Shown: positions 42,333-51,618 of the stretch, piece by piece
Position numbering within the stretch: the first letter of the stretch is position 1
How the letters are laid out: every line of letters begins with the position of its first letter
From: Candidatus Melainabacteria bacterium
GTDB taxonomy: Bacteria; Cyanobacteriota; Vampirovibrionia; Obscuribacterales; Obscuribacteraceae
Assembly: GCA_003242885.1 (NCBI GenBank)
Contig: QKMZ01000007.1
Coordinates: forward strand, 277,146 to 341,145
Length of the DNA stretch: 64,000 nucleotides
Reading direction: 5' to 3'
Made by a program: the position numbers and the translations under genes
The notes under the pieces: generated by a model
What the model saw: only the letters and a program-made list of their open reading frames with translations
Databases searched by the model: none
What the model was told of the DNA's origin: nothing

Positions 42333-43958
42333 GTGAAACTTATCATCCAGGTCCTGTTTGTCGCGATTGTTCTGATAATGTTTTCCGGGCAGTCAACTGT
42401 TGGACAAACCCCGAATACCCCCGCCCCCGATGGCGCCGCTGTCGTAGTCAAAGGCAAGCGCCTTTTCTACTTTTACTCAAACATTGGCACATACACTCCC
42501 CGGCAGCGAGCAATTATGGCTTCCGAGGCATTGCAGCGATTAGCCGAGAATCCTGATTTTGATGTTGATTCGATAAGAGTGCAGGAGACGGCTTCCGGCA
42601 CGGATATTGTTTCTGGCCCTACTGTGATTGCGACTGTCACTCCCGAAGACGCAAAAATCGCTCAGTCCTCGACTACTCAGATGGCGAACGATTTCGCATC
42701 TCGAGTGCGGCTCGCGGTGTCCGAGCGTAGAGAAGAAACAACCACGTCCAATTTGGCGATTGGAGTTGGTTTAACTGTTTTGGCAACAGTAGTTCTATTG
42801 CTGTCGTTGGTTTTGGTGAGCAAGCTTGCCGCCGATTTATGCATTTCAATTGGCCATCAGCGCGGACAAGCGATCAAAGGACTAAAGATTCAAAACGCGG
42901 AACTTATCGGTGCGAATGCTCTCGCTGATTTGCTTTTGACGATTGTGAAGTTCTCGCAGATACTTCTTTGGTTTTCCTTACTGGCCACATATGTGGTGCA
43001 GGTATTGGGGTTTTTCCCGGGCACAAAACATCTTGCTAAAGCAGTGATTGCGAATACGCTGGTACCGCTGGCTTCCATTTGGGAGAAGGTGATTGAGTAC
43101 TTCCCCTCGCTAGTGATGCTGATTCTCATCACGCTGGTCACATATGCTGTGATGGGATTTGCTCGATTTTTCTTCGACTCTTTGCGAGATGAAACCATAA
43201 AATTTGCCGATTTCGACCCTGACTGGGCGGAGCCGACTTTCAAACTTTCACGCTTCCTTATCATTGCTTTCGCCATGATGGTCGCTATGCCATATCTTCC
43301 AGGCTGGGAATCTCCAGCGTTCAAGCAGGTCGGTTTGGTAGTTGGTATTTTGGTGTCTTTCGGTTCTACCGGTGTGGTCAGCAATGTTATGGCTGGCGCC
43401 GTTTTGACCTACACCAACGCTTTCAAATTTGGAGACCGCGTGAAGATTGGAGACACCGTCGGTGATATCGTTGAGAAAAACCTTTTTGTAACCAAGGTGC
43501 GCACACCGAAGAATGAGATGGTATCGATTCCTAACGGGTCAATTATGACGTCTAATGTCACTAACTATTCAACTTTGGCTCGCGATAAACAGCTGATCTT
43601 ATATACGTCCGTCACCATCGGTTATGACGAACCCTGGGAGAACGTTGAATCATGTCTGATGGCTGCTGCATCTGAAAGTTATGGACTTTTGAAAGACCCC
43701 AAGCCTTTCATCCTGCAAAAGGAGCTCGCTGATTTCTATGTCGATTATCAGCTAAACGTGTATACAGATCTGGCCAACGAAATGCCCGTCGTTTACTCCG
43801 AATTGCATAAAAAGATTCAAGACAAATTCAACGAAGCTGGCATCGAAATCATGTCTCCGCATTTCTTCGCGGTTCGCGATGGCAACGAAATCGCTATTCC
43901 TAAGCAATATCGCGGCGAGAATTACAAGCGCCCTACCTTCGGAATCACGCAAGCGTAG
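42333..43958 (+). CDS. MscS-family mechanosensitive channel with periplasmic domain
   Basis: 541 residues from GTG 42333 with GGGG ahead. A signal peptide is followed by a periplasmic domain of about 100 residues, then five or six transmembrane helices. The pore-lining helix and MscS beta domain read SFGSTGVVSNVMAGAVLTY, FKFGDRVKIGDTVGDIVEKN and VSIPNGSIMTSNVTNYS. The cytoplasmic alpha-beta vestibule follows. It would release solutes on osmotic downshock. It resembles larger MscS homologues (YnaI/MscK-like) rather than the 286-residue MscS. Confidence 0.9.
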   Translation: MKLIIQVLFVAIVLIMFSGQSTVGQTPNTPAPDGAAVVVKGKRLFYFYSNIGTYTPRQRAIMASEALQRLAENPDFDVDSIRVQETASGTDIVSGPTVIATVTPEDAKIAQSSTTQMANDFASRVRLAVSERREETTTSNLAIGVGLTVLATVVLLLSLVLVSKLAADLCISIGHQRGQAIKGLKIQNAELIGANALADLLLTIVKFSQILLWFSLLATYVVQVLGFFPGTKHLAKAVIANTLVPLASIWEKVIEYFPSLVMLILITLVTYAVMGFARFFFDSLRDETIKFADFDPDWAEPTFKLSRFLIIAFAMMVAMPYLPGWESPAFKQVGLVVGILVSFGSTGVVSNVMAGAVLTYTNAFKFGDRVKIGDTVGDIVEKNLFVTKVRTPKNEMVSIPNGSIMTSNVTNYSTLARDKQLILYTSVTIGYDEPWENVESCLMAAASESYGLLKDPKPFILQKELADFYVDYQLNVYTDLANEMPVVYSELHKKIQDKFNEAGIEIMSPHFFAVRDGNEIAIPKQYRGENYKRPTFGITQA

Positions 43959-43959
43959 G

Positions 43960-44029
43960 GGCCGGAGCGCCGGCATCCTGCCGGCATTTGATGCTACTTT
44001 TTAGCTGGCTAGACGCCGGCGCTCCGGCC
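43960..44029. repeat. 15-bp inverted repeat of the GCGCCGGC type, likely terminator
   Basis: GGCCGGAGCGCCGGC (43960-43974) and GCCGGCGCTCCGGCC (44015-44029) are perfect inverted copies around 40 bases and are followed by TTTCT. It begins at the mscS stop codon and should end that transcript. Confidence 0.75.
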
Positions 44030-44168
44030 TTTCTACACATTAGATCAAAGTCATGTATTGCTGAATGGCGCGCTTATTTGGCGACGCGGCCTTACAATTT
44101 TCACTTTGAAATAGCCGCGTGGAAGCCCATCAAATGAGAGGCGGCTAACTATTGCGAGAACATAAGCT

Positions 44169-45542
44169 ATGTCTAAAATGTCGCATGATAAGGGTTTCCT
44201 CGATCTCTTCTTAAGTGTCCAAAAGGGTGAGCGCACGATAACAGCTTTGCTGTTCACGTGGATCTTTCTTTTCATATGCGTCTATTACATTCTTCGTCCA
44301 ATTCGCCGCGGTCTTTTTCTCGCCGGTTTGGGCAATGAATACATGCCGCTCGTATACATAGGTACCGCCCTTTTCACTGGTGCGGTAGTTTGGCTCTATT
44401 CCAAGTTCTCCAAAGCTCCGCGAAAGATTTTGATCAGTTCCGTTTATGGAATTTTCATTGTCAATTTGCTTGCGTGGTGGCAGATTTTCAAACACGAATC
44501 GCCAATTGCATCCGGTGCATTCTGGGTCTGGCTCGACGTGTTCTCAATCATGGGCGTGACACTTTTCTGGATGTACGCCAATGATGTTTGCGATTCGAAT
44601 AAAGCGAAGCGTCTCTTTGGTGTGATTGCTGCAGGCGCAGGATTGGGTGCTGTGCTTGGAAGCACAATAACTGCGTGTCTTATCGGCAGTATTGGAACCA
44701 GCAATCTCCTTCTTGTAGCAGCGGGTTTGGTTGCATTAACGCTTGGACTGTTTCACGTTTTAGAAGCTCTCAACAAGAAAAAGAATGTTGTAGAACGCGC
44801 TACTGCACCAGAGTTCGAGAAAGCAAAAGTTTCGAACATATCTGGCGCATTCAGACTTATTTTTCAAAACAAGTTTTTGCTGTGCCTCTTCTTTGTTGTC
44901 GCGTTCGAACGCGTGACACCGGACATGGTGCAATTCCTGTATAACGACATTCTTAAGAATATGGCTACCGGCCGTGATGCAATTGCCGCTATTGACGCCA
45001 ACCTCGAGCGCTGGCGCGGCATTGTCGAATTCGTTGTCGAGCTGTTCCTTGTTAGCGCAATCGTGCGCAAGTTGGGTTCTGGCTTCTGCCTTTCATCATC
45101 TGCGGGATTGATTTTCGCCGGCGTGACAATGTTTGCCATTGTGCCGAACCCTGTGATTCTGATGGCTGTTTTCCATGGCGATGAAGCGATGCGCCACGCT
45201 TGGTTCAAAGCCGCAAAAGAGCTGATGTATACCGTCACCAGTCGCGATGTTTTGTACAACGTGAAGCCCGTGATTGAGATGTTCGTGTACAGAATGGCGC
45301 GAGGCGTAGCCGGAGTGATTATCTTTGTCGTTAACACCGCTCTCGGTCTGGGAGCCAAAGGTGTAATGGCGGCAGCTGCAATCTGCGCCTTGAGTTGGCT
45401 GTACTGTGGCTGGAAATTAAGCAAAGAATATTCGCGATTGGAAATGGAAGCGACTCGAAGTGCCCTGGAAGCACAACTTGGCGAAGGCTCTTTGCTCGTT
45501 AATGACGGCTCAAACGCAGCCAGAGCGGTGACAGCGAAGTAG
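44169..45542 (+). CDS. ATP/ADP-translocase-like (NTT) carrier
   Basis: A 457-residue polytopic membrane protein with about eleven helices. The start (ERTITALLFTWIFLFICVYYILRPIRRGLFLAGLG) with the YxxRPxR feature, and the middle (FWMYANDVCDSNKAKRLFGVIAAGAGLGAVLGS) match the nucleotide transporter family also found in chloroplasts and intracellular bacteria. Members in free-living bacteria may be MFS-like and have other cargo. The exchange substrate cannot be told. It lies 210 bp after the channel gene. Confidence 0.75.
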   Translation: MSKMSHDKGFLDLFLSVQKGERTITALLFTWIFLFICVYYILRPIRRGLFLAGLGNEYMPLVYIGTALFTGAVVWLYSKFSKAPRKILISSVYGIFIVNLLAWWQIFKHESPIASGAFWVWLDVFSIMGVTLFWMYANDVCDSNKAKRLFGVIAAGAGLGAVLGSTITACLIGSIGTSNLLLVAAGLVALTLGLFHVLEALNKKKNVVERATAPEFEKAKVSNISGAFRLIFQNKFLLCLFFVVAFERVTPDMVQFLYNDILKNMATGRDAIAAIDANLERWRGIVEFVVELFLVSAIVRKLGSGFCLSSSAGLIFAGVTMFAIVPNPVILMAVFHGDEAMRHAWFKAAKELMYTVTSRDVLYNVKPVIEMFVYRMARGVAGVIIFVVNTALGLGAKGVMAAAAICALSWLYCGWKLSKEYSRLEMEATRSALEAQLGEGSLLVNDGSNAARAVTAK

Positions 45543-45843
45543 TAACTTATTATTGGGTCGACGCCATGCGTCGAGCTGTGCAGTATGTGGGTGACGACAT
45601 GCGTCGACCTGTGCAATATGCCCTCGACGATGTGCTCTAACTATCTGTTCGGTAACACAAGGCAAATGTTGCAGAGCGTCAACAGCGGTGTAGGCTTTTA
45701 TTTCTAGCGTTTACGGCGTTTCGCCAATCTTTAGTGCGTTGTGTTAGGCAGGATTCAGACAATTCATTCCTCCTGTCTATATGATCAAAATCTATGTGCG
45801 CAAAGGACGGCGAAGTTTTGCCGCTCGGTGATTGGAGACTTAC
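45543..45843. repeat. Spacer with two direct copies of the GACG-CATGCGTCG palindrome
   Basis: GTCGACGC-CAT-GCGTCGAG at 45557-45575 and a second copy, CGACATGCGTCG, around 45594-45607 are each followed by CTGTGCA(G/A)TATG. The repeated unit is therefore about 30 bp at 34-bp spacing. The rest of the 300 bp has no visible gene and carries the promoter of the next gene. Confidence 0.6.
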
Positions 45844-46887
45844 GTGAAACATTCAAGAATTGCGTCATTATTTATTGTTCTTTCGACTTTTGCAGTTGCA
45901 ACACACTGCCAGCCTTCGGCAGTTTTCGCTGATGAAACACATAAGTCGGGTTGTGATGCAAATGCACAGTCCAGTTGCTATTCAAACCAAAAGTCCAATT
46001 CTGTAGAAACAAGCAAGTCCACTTCTGTCGTCGCGCAAAAGGCGAATGCTCGCAAGCCTATCATCGGAATCAACTGCGATATCGATGGTGAGAAGCCACG
46101 ACTGATTACCATATCCGCACCGTACGTCCAAGCGCTAGAAAATGTCGGCGCGATTCCCGTAATTTTGCCTCCAATGGCTGAGGAAGATTTGACTGCAATC
46201 CTCGGAAAACTCGATGGCGTGCTGATGGTTGGGGGAGCTGACTATCCGCCTGCGCTTTACGGTCAAAAGAATGAACCGAAGACAGTGCTCATGGACGAAG
46301 AGCGTTGGCGCTTTGATGTTCTTCTTGCGAAGACAGTTGTGGACAAAACAAAGCTGCCTTTCCTCGGAATTTGCGCAGGCAGCCAGGCGTTGAACATCTC
46401 TCGCGGCGGTTCGTTAATACAAGATATCCCAACAAAACTTCCCGAAATGAAAGTTGCGCATGCCAGCAAAGATGGTTGGCAGAAAGGGTTTAACAAGCAC
46501 GAAGTCAATTTTGCGAAGTTGACCAAATTGAAATGTATTTACGGCATCGATAAGCTCAGCGTTCCGACCTCACATCATCAATGCGTAGACAAAGTTGGCG
46601 ACGACCTTCAGATTGCTGCCACTGCGGACGATGGCATGGTAGAAGCTGTGGAGATGAAAGGAAAACGTTTTGTCGTTGGTGTTCAGTGGCACCCAGAGCG
46701 TGACTTCTCTGCCAACCAACAATTATTCGAAAACTTCATAGGTGCTGCGCAAGAAATCGCCGATTCCAAAGTCTTCGAATCTAAAAACGTTAACGAAGCG
46801 GGTGGTCGTAGTAGCTCTACCACTTCCAGCCGCTCGAAAACATCTGGCGAAACGGCCGGTCTTCAGACCAGGTTTACCGCAGAGTAA
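45844..46887 (+). CDS. Exported gamma-glutamyl-gamma-aminobutyrate hydrolase-like (PuuD) protein
   Basis: 347 residues from GTG 45844, with GGAG ahead. A signal peptide (ASLFIVLSTFAVATHC) precedes a class-I glutamine-amidotransferase-like domain of peptidase family C26. The nucleophile Cys is in LGICAGSQALN, and the His-Glu pair in GVQWHPERDF. VLMVGGADYPPALYG is typical of PuuD. Family members hydrolyse gamma-glutamyl amides. Export is unusual because PuuD is cytosolic. The Ser/Thr-rich tail after residue 310 is disordered. Confidence 0.87.
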   Translation: MKHSRIASLFIVLSTFAVATHCQPSAVFADETHKSGCDANAQSSCYSNQKSNSVETSKSTSVVAQKANARKPIIGINCDIDGEKPRLITISAPYVQALENVGAIPVILPPMAEEDLTAILGKLDGVLMVGGADYPPALYGQKNEPKTVLMDEERWRFDVLLAKTVVDKTKLPFLGICAGSQALNISRGGSLIQDIPTKLPEMKVAHASKDGWQKGFNKHEVNFAKLTKLKCIYGIDKLSVPTSHHQCVDKVGDDLQIAATADDGMVEAVEMKGKRFVVGVQWHPERDFSANQQLFENFIGAAQEIADSKVFESKNVNEAGGRSSSTTSSRSKTSGETAGLQTRFTAE

Positions 46888-47269
46888 CTGGTTTCCCTTA
46901 GTGCATATTGCTGAAAAACTGGAAACCCTTTCAGTTGCTAAATAGTGAGTAAACAGCGTGTGATATTCCGGAATTTATCGCGCCCAAATTCCTGCAATTA
47001 TTCGAATCTTCAAATGGTTAAACGGTTAAACGGTCAAGCGATCAAACGGTCTACGTTTCCTAATTCTTCTAATCATGGAGTCAGATTGTTGTCACACGAT
47101 TTTGATATGAATACGGCGGAACGAATTTGTGGACGCAACGGTCTTTGAAATAACTCACTAAGAAGTGTGATTTTCTTCTGAGATTAATCACTACCATTAG
47201 TGAAAAAGGCGAATTTTAGAGGCTATTAGAGGTTTCGTTTGGGATAATTGAGGTGAGAGGTTAGGTGCT
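46888..47269. other. Spacer with 8-bp tandem repeats
   Basis: About 380 bp. At 47016-47047 four 8-base units stand head to tail: GGTTAAAC twice, then GGTCAAGC and GATCAAAC; a fifth weak unit follows. No gene is visible. A/T-rich sequence at 47160-47220 probably contains the promoter of the next kinase. Confidence 0.55.
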
Positions 47270-49408
47270 GTGAGCATGAACTTGTTGCGATTCAATGCCC
47301 TGGCCGACATCGTGTCGACAGTGAGAAAGTACAAATGCCGTGCGTCGGGTCTCGAGTCCCGCGCCGAAGAATTGTCGCAGTTGCTAGTGCAAAATTTTTC
47401 TGTAAATGGCAAACCGGCATTAAGGTCTGCGCGGTTGTTTTTCGTCCCTTTCGACAAAGTAACTGATAGTGCCGAGCGCGCTGTAGTCACAGACAACGAA
47501 ATTCGCCAGGTCACAGATCGTCCGACCAAGCGTGCCAATCGGAAAGGTACTGTTATGTACCTGGAGAACAGTGGCGGTGAAGTTGGCTCTGTAAGTGCCG
47601 CCTCGACCAAACAGCCGAAAAAGAAGGAGCTGCAAGCGTCTCAAGATTCTAGCCATGAAGAGTTAGGATCCGAAAATGGTGCCAAGGTTGTAGCGACGGT
47701 AAAAGCCAGCGACGAATCGCAGTTTGTGGTGACGCTTGAAATGACAGTGCAATTGGCACCCGATGTCGCGCCTTACTTTCGCGTTCTTTCGTCGATGCTC
47801 GCGTCAAAAATGACCGGCAACGACATTTTTTTCAAAGATATTTCAGAGGAGTGGGCAGAGTTATACGAGCATGCTTTTGATGAATTGTCGCGAGGCGAAT
47901 TTCATATCGTTGAGCACAATAAAGCGCATGGATTAGAGTTCGTCGCAGATGATACCGACCATTTTTCCGAATGGTCACATAGTCTTGCGGAGTCTTTGCC
48001 GCTAATTGTGTGGACTGCGCTTCCTGACGGTTATGTCAACTTCGTCAACAGCAAATGGGCTGATTACACCGGATTGACGTCCGGGGATGCTTATGGCAAA
48101 GGTTGGCAACGAGCTCTCCACCCCGATGATTTCGAGCGAGCAACGAAGAGATTTGACCATTGCATGAAAACAGGCGAGCTTTTCGAAAACGAGCATCGAC
48201 TGCTTGATCTAAATACACGGCAGTATCGCTGGTTTCTCGCCCAAGGTGTCCCCGTAAGAGATCGTGACGGCAATATTAAAAGCTGGTTTGGTACTGCCAC
48301 AGACATTGACGAGCAAAAGCGCGTAAATGAACGCTTGCAATTTGTGATGGATACAATTCCCGCCGCAATTTTTTGGAAAGACAAGAACAGCGTTTATCTT
48401 GGCTGCAACAAGACGTTTGCCAACATTGCCGGGCTTTCTCATGTTGACCAGATTGTTGGCAAGACTGACTTCGACATGCCGTGGACTGCTGATGAGACTG
48501 AGTTCTACCATCTGTGCGATCGCAAAGTTATGGAAGAGAATCAGCCCCAGTTCAATATACTCGAGCCATTAACCAGGAAAGGCGGTGAAGTCTCTTGGCT
48601 CAACACCTCAAAAATGCCTATGCACGATGCCTCTGGAAATGTGATTGGTATTTTGGCGCACTTTGAAGACATCACAAAAACCATTCAACTTCAGTCGCAG
48701 CGAGAGGACTTCATGGCGTCGCTCGCTCACGATTTGAAGGTGCCTGTCATAGGTGCTATTCGTGCTCTTGATGCCCTCCTTCAAGGTTATGTTGGTCCTC
48801 TCGATGACAAGCAAACAGATTTCATTCAGTGCCTGCACCGCAGTCATGAAAATCTTTTGCTGATGGTGAAAAACCTTTTGCAAGTCTTGCGCTATGAATC
48901 TGGCAAAGATCAATTCATATTCGAACATTTTGATCTGGTAGGAATTCTGAACGATTGTCTCAAGGACTCTGGTCCAGCCATGACAGCAAAACATATTCAC
49001 CTGGAGTTTCAGGCGCCGAAAAAGCTTATTCTCAATGCAGACAGAGTCGCTGTGAAAGCGCTTATCGTAAATTTGATCGGTAATGCGATCAATTCTGCGC
49101 CTGAGCACACTCAGGTTAAAGTCAATCTTGAAGCCACAGACAAGCAAGCCACCCTTGAGGTTCACAACGGTGGAGAGCCAATAAGTGAAGAGGATATGGA
49201 ACAACTCTTCCAGCGATTGTGGCAAGGTAAGCGCTTTGGCGCAGGAGCTGGACTGGGCCTTTTCCTCTGCCGTCAGATTGCTGAGGGGCATAATGGTTCG
49301 ATGTCGTGTATCAGTTCTCGCGAAGAGGGCACAGTTATGCGCTTTTCACTGCCCATCACGCCTGCTTCGCCGGGACATGGAAAGCAGATTAAGCCGAAGA
49401 ATGTGTAA
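47270..49408 (+). CDS. PAS-domain histidine kinase, cytoplasmic
   Basis: 712 residues from GTG 47270. The first 230 residues have no recognised domain. Two PAS domains follow: about 235-350 (ALPDGYVNFVNSKWADYTGL...TATDIDEQK) and about 355-475 (IFWKDKNSVYLGCNKTFANIAGL...HFEDITKTI). The HisKA box has His487 in SLAHDLKVPVIG and the HATPase shows NLIGNAINSA and GAGLGLFLCRQIAEGHNG. There is no transmembrane helix. The HisKA box and the end resemble the second kinase module of the hybrid kinase at 8017-10692. No regulator is adjacent; the nearest, at 57873-58547, is 8 kb away. Confidence 0.92.
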   Translation: MSMNLLRFNALADIVSTVRKYKCRASGLESRAEELSQLLVQNFSVNGKPALRSARLFFVPFDKVTDSAERAVVTDNEIRQVTDRPTKRANRKGTVMYLENSGGEVGSVSAASTKQPKKKELQASQDSSHEELGSENGAKVVATVKASDESQFVVTLEMTVQLAPDVAPYFRVLSSMLASKMTGNDIFFKDISEEWAELYEHAFDELSRGEFHIVEHNKAHGLEFVADDTDHFSEWSHSLAESLPLIVWTALPDGYVNFVNSKWADYTGLTSGDAYGKGWQRALHPDDFERATKRFDHCMKTGELFENEHRLLDLNTRQYRWFLAQGVPVRDRDGNIKSWFGTATDIDEQKRVNERLQFVMDTIPAAIFWKDKNSVYLGCNKTFANIAGLSHVDQIVGKTDFDMPWTADETEFYHLCDRKVMEENQPQFNILEPLTRKGGEVSWLNTSKMPMHDASGNVIGILAHFEDITKTIQLQSQREDFMASLAHDLKVPVIGAIRALDALLQGYVGPLDDKQTDFIQCLHRSHENLLLMVKNLLQVLRYESGKDQFIFEHFDLVGILNDCLKDSGPAMTAKHIHLEFQAPKKLILNADRVAVKALIVNLIGNAINSAPEHTQVKVNLEATDKQATLEVHNGGEPISEEDMEQLFQRLWQGKRFGAGAGLGLFLCRQIAEGHNGSMSCISSREEGTVMRFSLPITPASPGHGKQIKPKNV

Positions 49409-49566
49409 TGTGGATTAAGCCAGTACACTGTATGTTTGTGCAATGAGGGGCTGTTTTGTGCGGCGAAGTGTGATGAATTACGACTCTTCTGCTGTTTCCT
49501 CTCGTGCATTTTTGCGGTCTGTGCCAAAATCTTGGGATGGAAACCCTAAATCGGGCGTGAACTCGA

Positions 49567-50913
49567 TTGACCGAAGCTAGATTTACCAACGAACAGCTAA
49601 CAGTGCGGATTCTCATGATCTCCGGCGCCTTGACGTGTTTGGCTGGTTTGAATTGCGGTTGGTTTGGTCCGCTTGTGCCTTCAATCGCGGTTTCCCAAAA
49701 GGTCCCCTTAGTCGAAGCAGGCTCCCTTATAAGCGTCTACAGCGGCGGCTCGCTCATTCCTCTGGCAATTGGGCGCCAGCTTTTGGAAAGATTTGGCGGT
49801 CGTAGGTGCTTGTTGAGCGCAGCCCTTTTATTTATGTGTGGGTTGGCCGTCCTATCTTCCGGCAGCGGCATAATCGGCATGTCTGTGGGCGCCGCGGCCC
49901 TCGGTGTGGGCGCAGGGCTCAACGGTATTTCCGGCACAATATGCCTTCTTCGACTGGCTACAGGCTCCAGTGCGGCCTCCCTAGGAAAGCTCAACGTCTT
50001 TTTTGGCATTGGAGCTTTGCTGGGACCAGTGGTGGCCCTAGTGGGTTTGAACTCGCCTTGGTCATATCATGCTGTTTATGCCTTTGGCGCTTTGTACGCC
50101 GCAACAGTTTTCATTGTGACGTTTTTGGCGAAAGGAATCGACGTCAGGGTGCCGCCAGTAGACGCTACCATTTCGAAGTTTCGCCCGCTGCAGTTGCCCG
50201 CACTGCTCTACACAGCCTCTGTCTTCTTGTATGTCGGAATAGAAGTCGCGCTTGCGACCTGGCTTTTTACCTACCTCAATGCTTCGTGCAATCTCTCCAA
50301 AGAGTTGGCGGGCTGGAGTATGACAGCGCTCTGGGCTGGTTTGACCACTGGGCGCATGTCGGCAGTTCAACTCTTCAAGTACATTCCAGCTCGTCGTATT
50401 GCGCTTACGGCAATGACTCTGGCATTTTCTGTCATCTTGCTTTTGGCAATGCACCCCGGATTGGGACCTGGGTCATTGGGAGTGATTTTTCTCTTAGGGA
50501 TAGGTTTTGGACCGATTTTTCCGACTCTGGTTTCGAGTGCATCTGAGCGCTACAGTCAGCACAGCGCCTCTATTACTTCGCTGGTTGTCACAGCTGGAGC
50601 GCTCGCCGGGATAACGTTTCCAATCTTTGTTGGGCAGATTTTTTCGAAGTTTGGGCATCGTCCGGGAATGCTAGTGCTTGCGCTCTTTTCTAGCGCGCTG
50701 CCGCTGGTTTTCTATACCGTTCAATTTTATTTGGCGAGAAAAGCGCAGAGGCAGGATGCCACCGTAAGTGCCGTAAGTGGCGTAAGTGTAGAAACTGTCG
50801 GTGCGGAAACCGTCGAATCTCCAGAATGCGAAAAGGGATTTTCCACGCGCATCAATTCTGCTGCGGGTTTGAACGTTCGCACTGAACGTGCTCCCGTCGA
50901 ACCCATTCATTAG
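49567..50913 (+). CDS. MFS transporter
   Basis: A 448-residue polytopic carrier with twelve predicted helices. The loop after TM2 reads GRQLLERFGGRR, the usual MFS signature position, and the cytoplasmic half-way loop is basic. Features such as NCGWFGPLVPSIA and GIGFGPIFPTLVSSASERY are like sugar/fucose-type permeases (FucP/GGP group), but the cargo is uncertain. The start codon is TTG 49567 without a good ribosome binding site; ATG 49615 lies inside TM1 and is unlikely. The C-terminal 60 residues are polar. Confidence 0.8.
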   Translation: MTEARFTNEQLTVRILMISGALTCLAGLNCGWFGPLVPSIAVSQKVPLVEAGSLISVYSGGSLIPLAIGRQLLERFGGRRCLLSAALLFMCGLAVLSSGSGIIGMSVGAAALGVGAGLNGISGTICLLRLATGSSAASLGKLNVFFGIGALLGPVVALVGLNSPWSYHAVYAFGALYAATVFIVTFLAKGIDVRVPPVDATISKFRPLQLPALLYTASVFLYVGIEVALATWLFTYLNASCNLSKELAGWSMTALWAGLTTGRMSAVQLFKYIPARRIALTAMTLAFSVILLLAMHPGLGPGSLGVIFLLGIGFGPIFPTLVSSASERYSQHSASITSLVVTAGALAGITFPIFVGQIFSKFGHRPGMLVLALFSSALPLVFYTVQFYLARKAQRQDATVSAVSGVSVETVGAETVESPECEKGFSTRINSAAGLNVRTERAPVEPIH

Positions 50914-51109
50914 TTATCGAACGCGTCTTCCTGCTCAAACTTGTCCACCTCTTCAAACTTGTCGACTTTGTCGACCTGTCGCTTCATACCGGCGCACCGG
51001 TTTTTAGAGGAACTTTCGCATTGTCTTATAACTGCCTTTGCGCGAGTCGGCTCAGAGCCCAAAACCCTTGACAGGGAAGCAAAGCGGGCTCTTTCTTTCG
51101 CAAGAGACT

Positions 51110-51138
51110 GTTAGCTAAGCTAACTGTTAGTCTATAAT
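51110..51138 (+). promoter_or_regulatory. marR-efflux operon promoter with MarR-type operator
   Basis: GTTAGCTAAGCTAAC (51110-51124) is a perfect palindrome around TAA. CTGTTAG is repeated directly at 51108 and 51124. A consensus -10 TATAAT lies at 51133-51138, so the palindrome covers the -35 position. The MarR-family gene starts 27 bp later. Confidence 0.75.
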
Positions 51139-51164
51139 TATATTGACATGTTGAAGAGGCGGTA

Positions 51165-51617
51165 ATGGTTTCCACAGAGCCAACTTCCACCATATGCTCA
51201 AGGGAAATCCTGGAATCCATTCCTGTTGTCATGCACTACATCAGGCGCGGAATCCGGCGCGAGCTTGGAGATAAAGCATCGGTTCCGCAAATAAGAGCTC
51301 TGTCGTTTATTCGCCGGAATCCGTCGACCACCCTTACTACTGTTTCTGAATATCTTGCTGTAAGTAATGCCACCACGTCGAGCATTGTCGATCGCCTGGT
51401 CAAAAAGGGTCTTGTCAGTCGTAGCGAAGATCCTAATGAGCGGCGCTGCTTGCAACTCAAATTGACCCAAAAGGGTCAGGAAGAGTATCGAGTAGTTGAA
51501 GATCTCGCCATCTCTGAGCTGACGAAAGTGCTCATGCGTTTGCCGGACGACAAGGTAAAACAAATTCAAACTGGACTGCGCATTTTAAAGGAAGCTATGG
51601 AAGAGGAGCGCAAGTAA
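51165..51617 (+). CDS. MarR-family transcriptional regulator
   Basis: A 150-residue winged-helix repressor with ribosome binding site AGAGGCGG. The recognition part reads TLTTVSEYLAVSNATTSSIVDRLVKKGLVSRSEDPNERRCLQLKLTQKGQEEY, the wing and helix of MarR. It is the first gene of an efflux operon; the membrane fusion protein starts two bases after its stop. Autorepression through the palindrome at 51110-51124 is the likely control, relieved by a ligand that the pump exports. Confidence 0.93.
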   Translation: MVSTEPTSTICSREILESIPVVMHYIRRGIRRELGDKASVPQIRALSFIRRNPSTTLTTVSEYLAVSNATTSSIVDRLVKKGLVSRSEDPNERRCLQLKLTQKGQEEYRVVEDLAISELTKVLMRLPDDKVKQIQTGLRILKEAMEEERK

Positions 51618-51618
51618 C

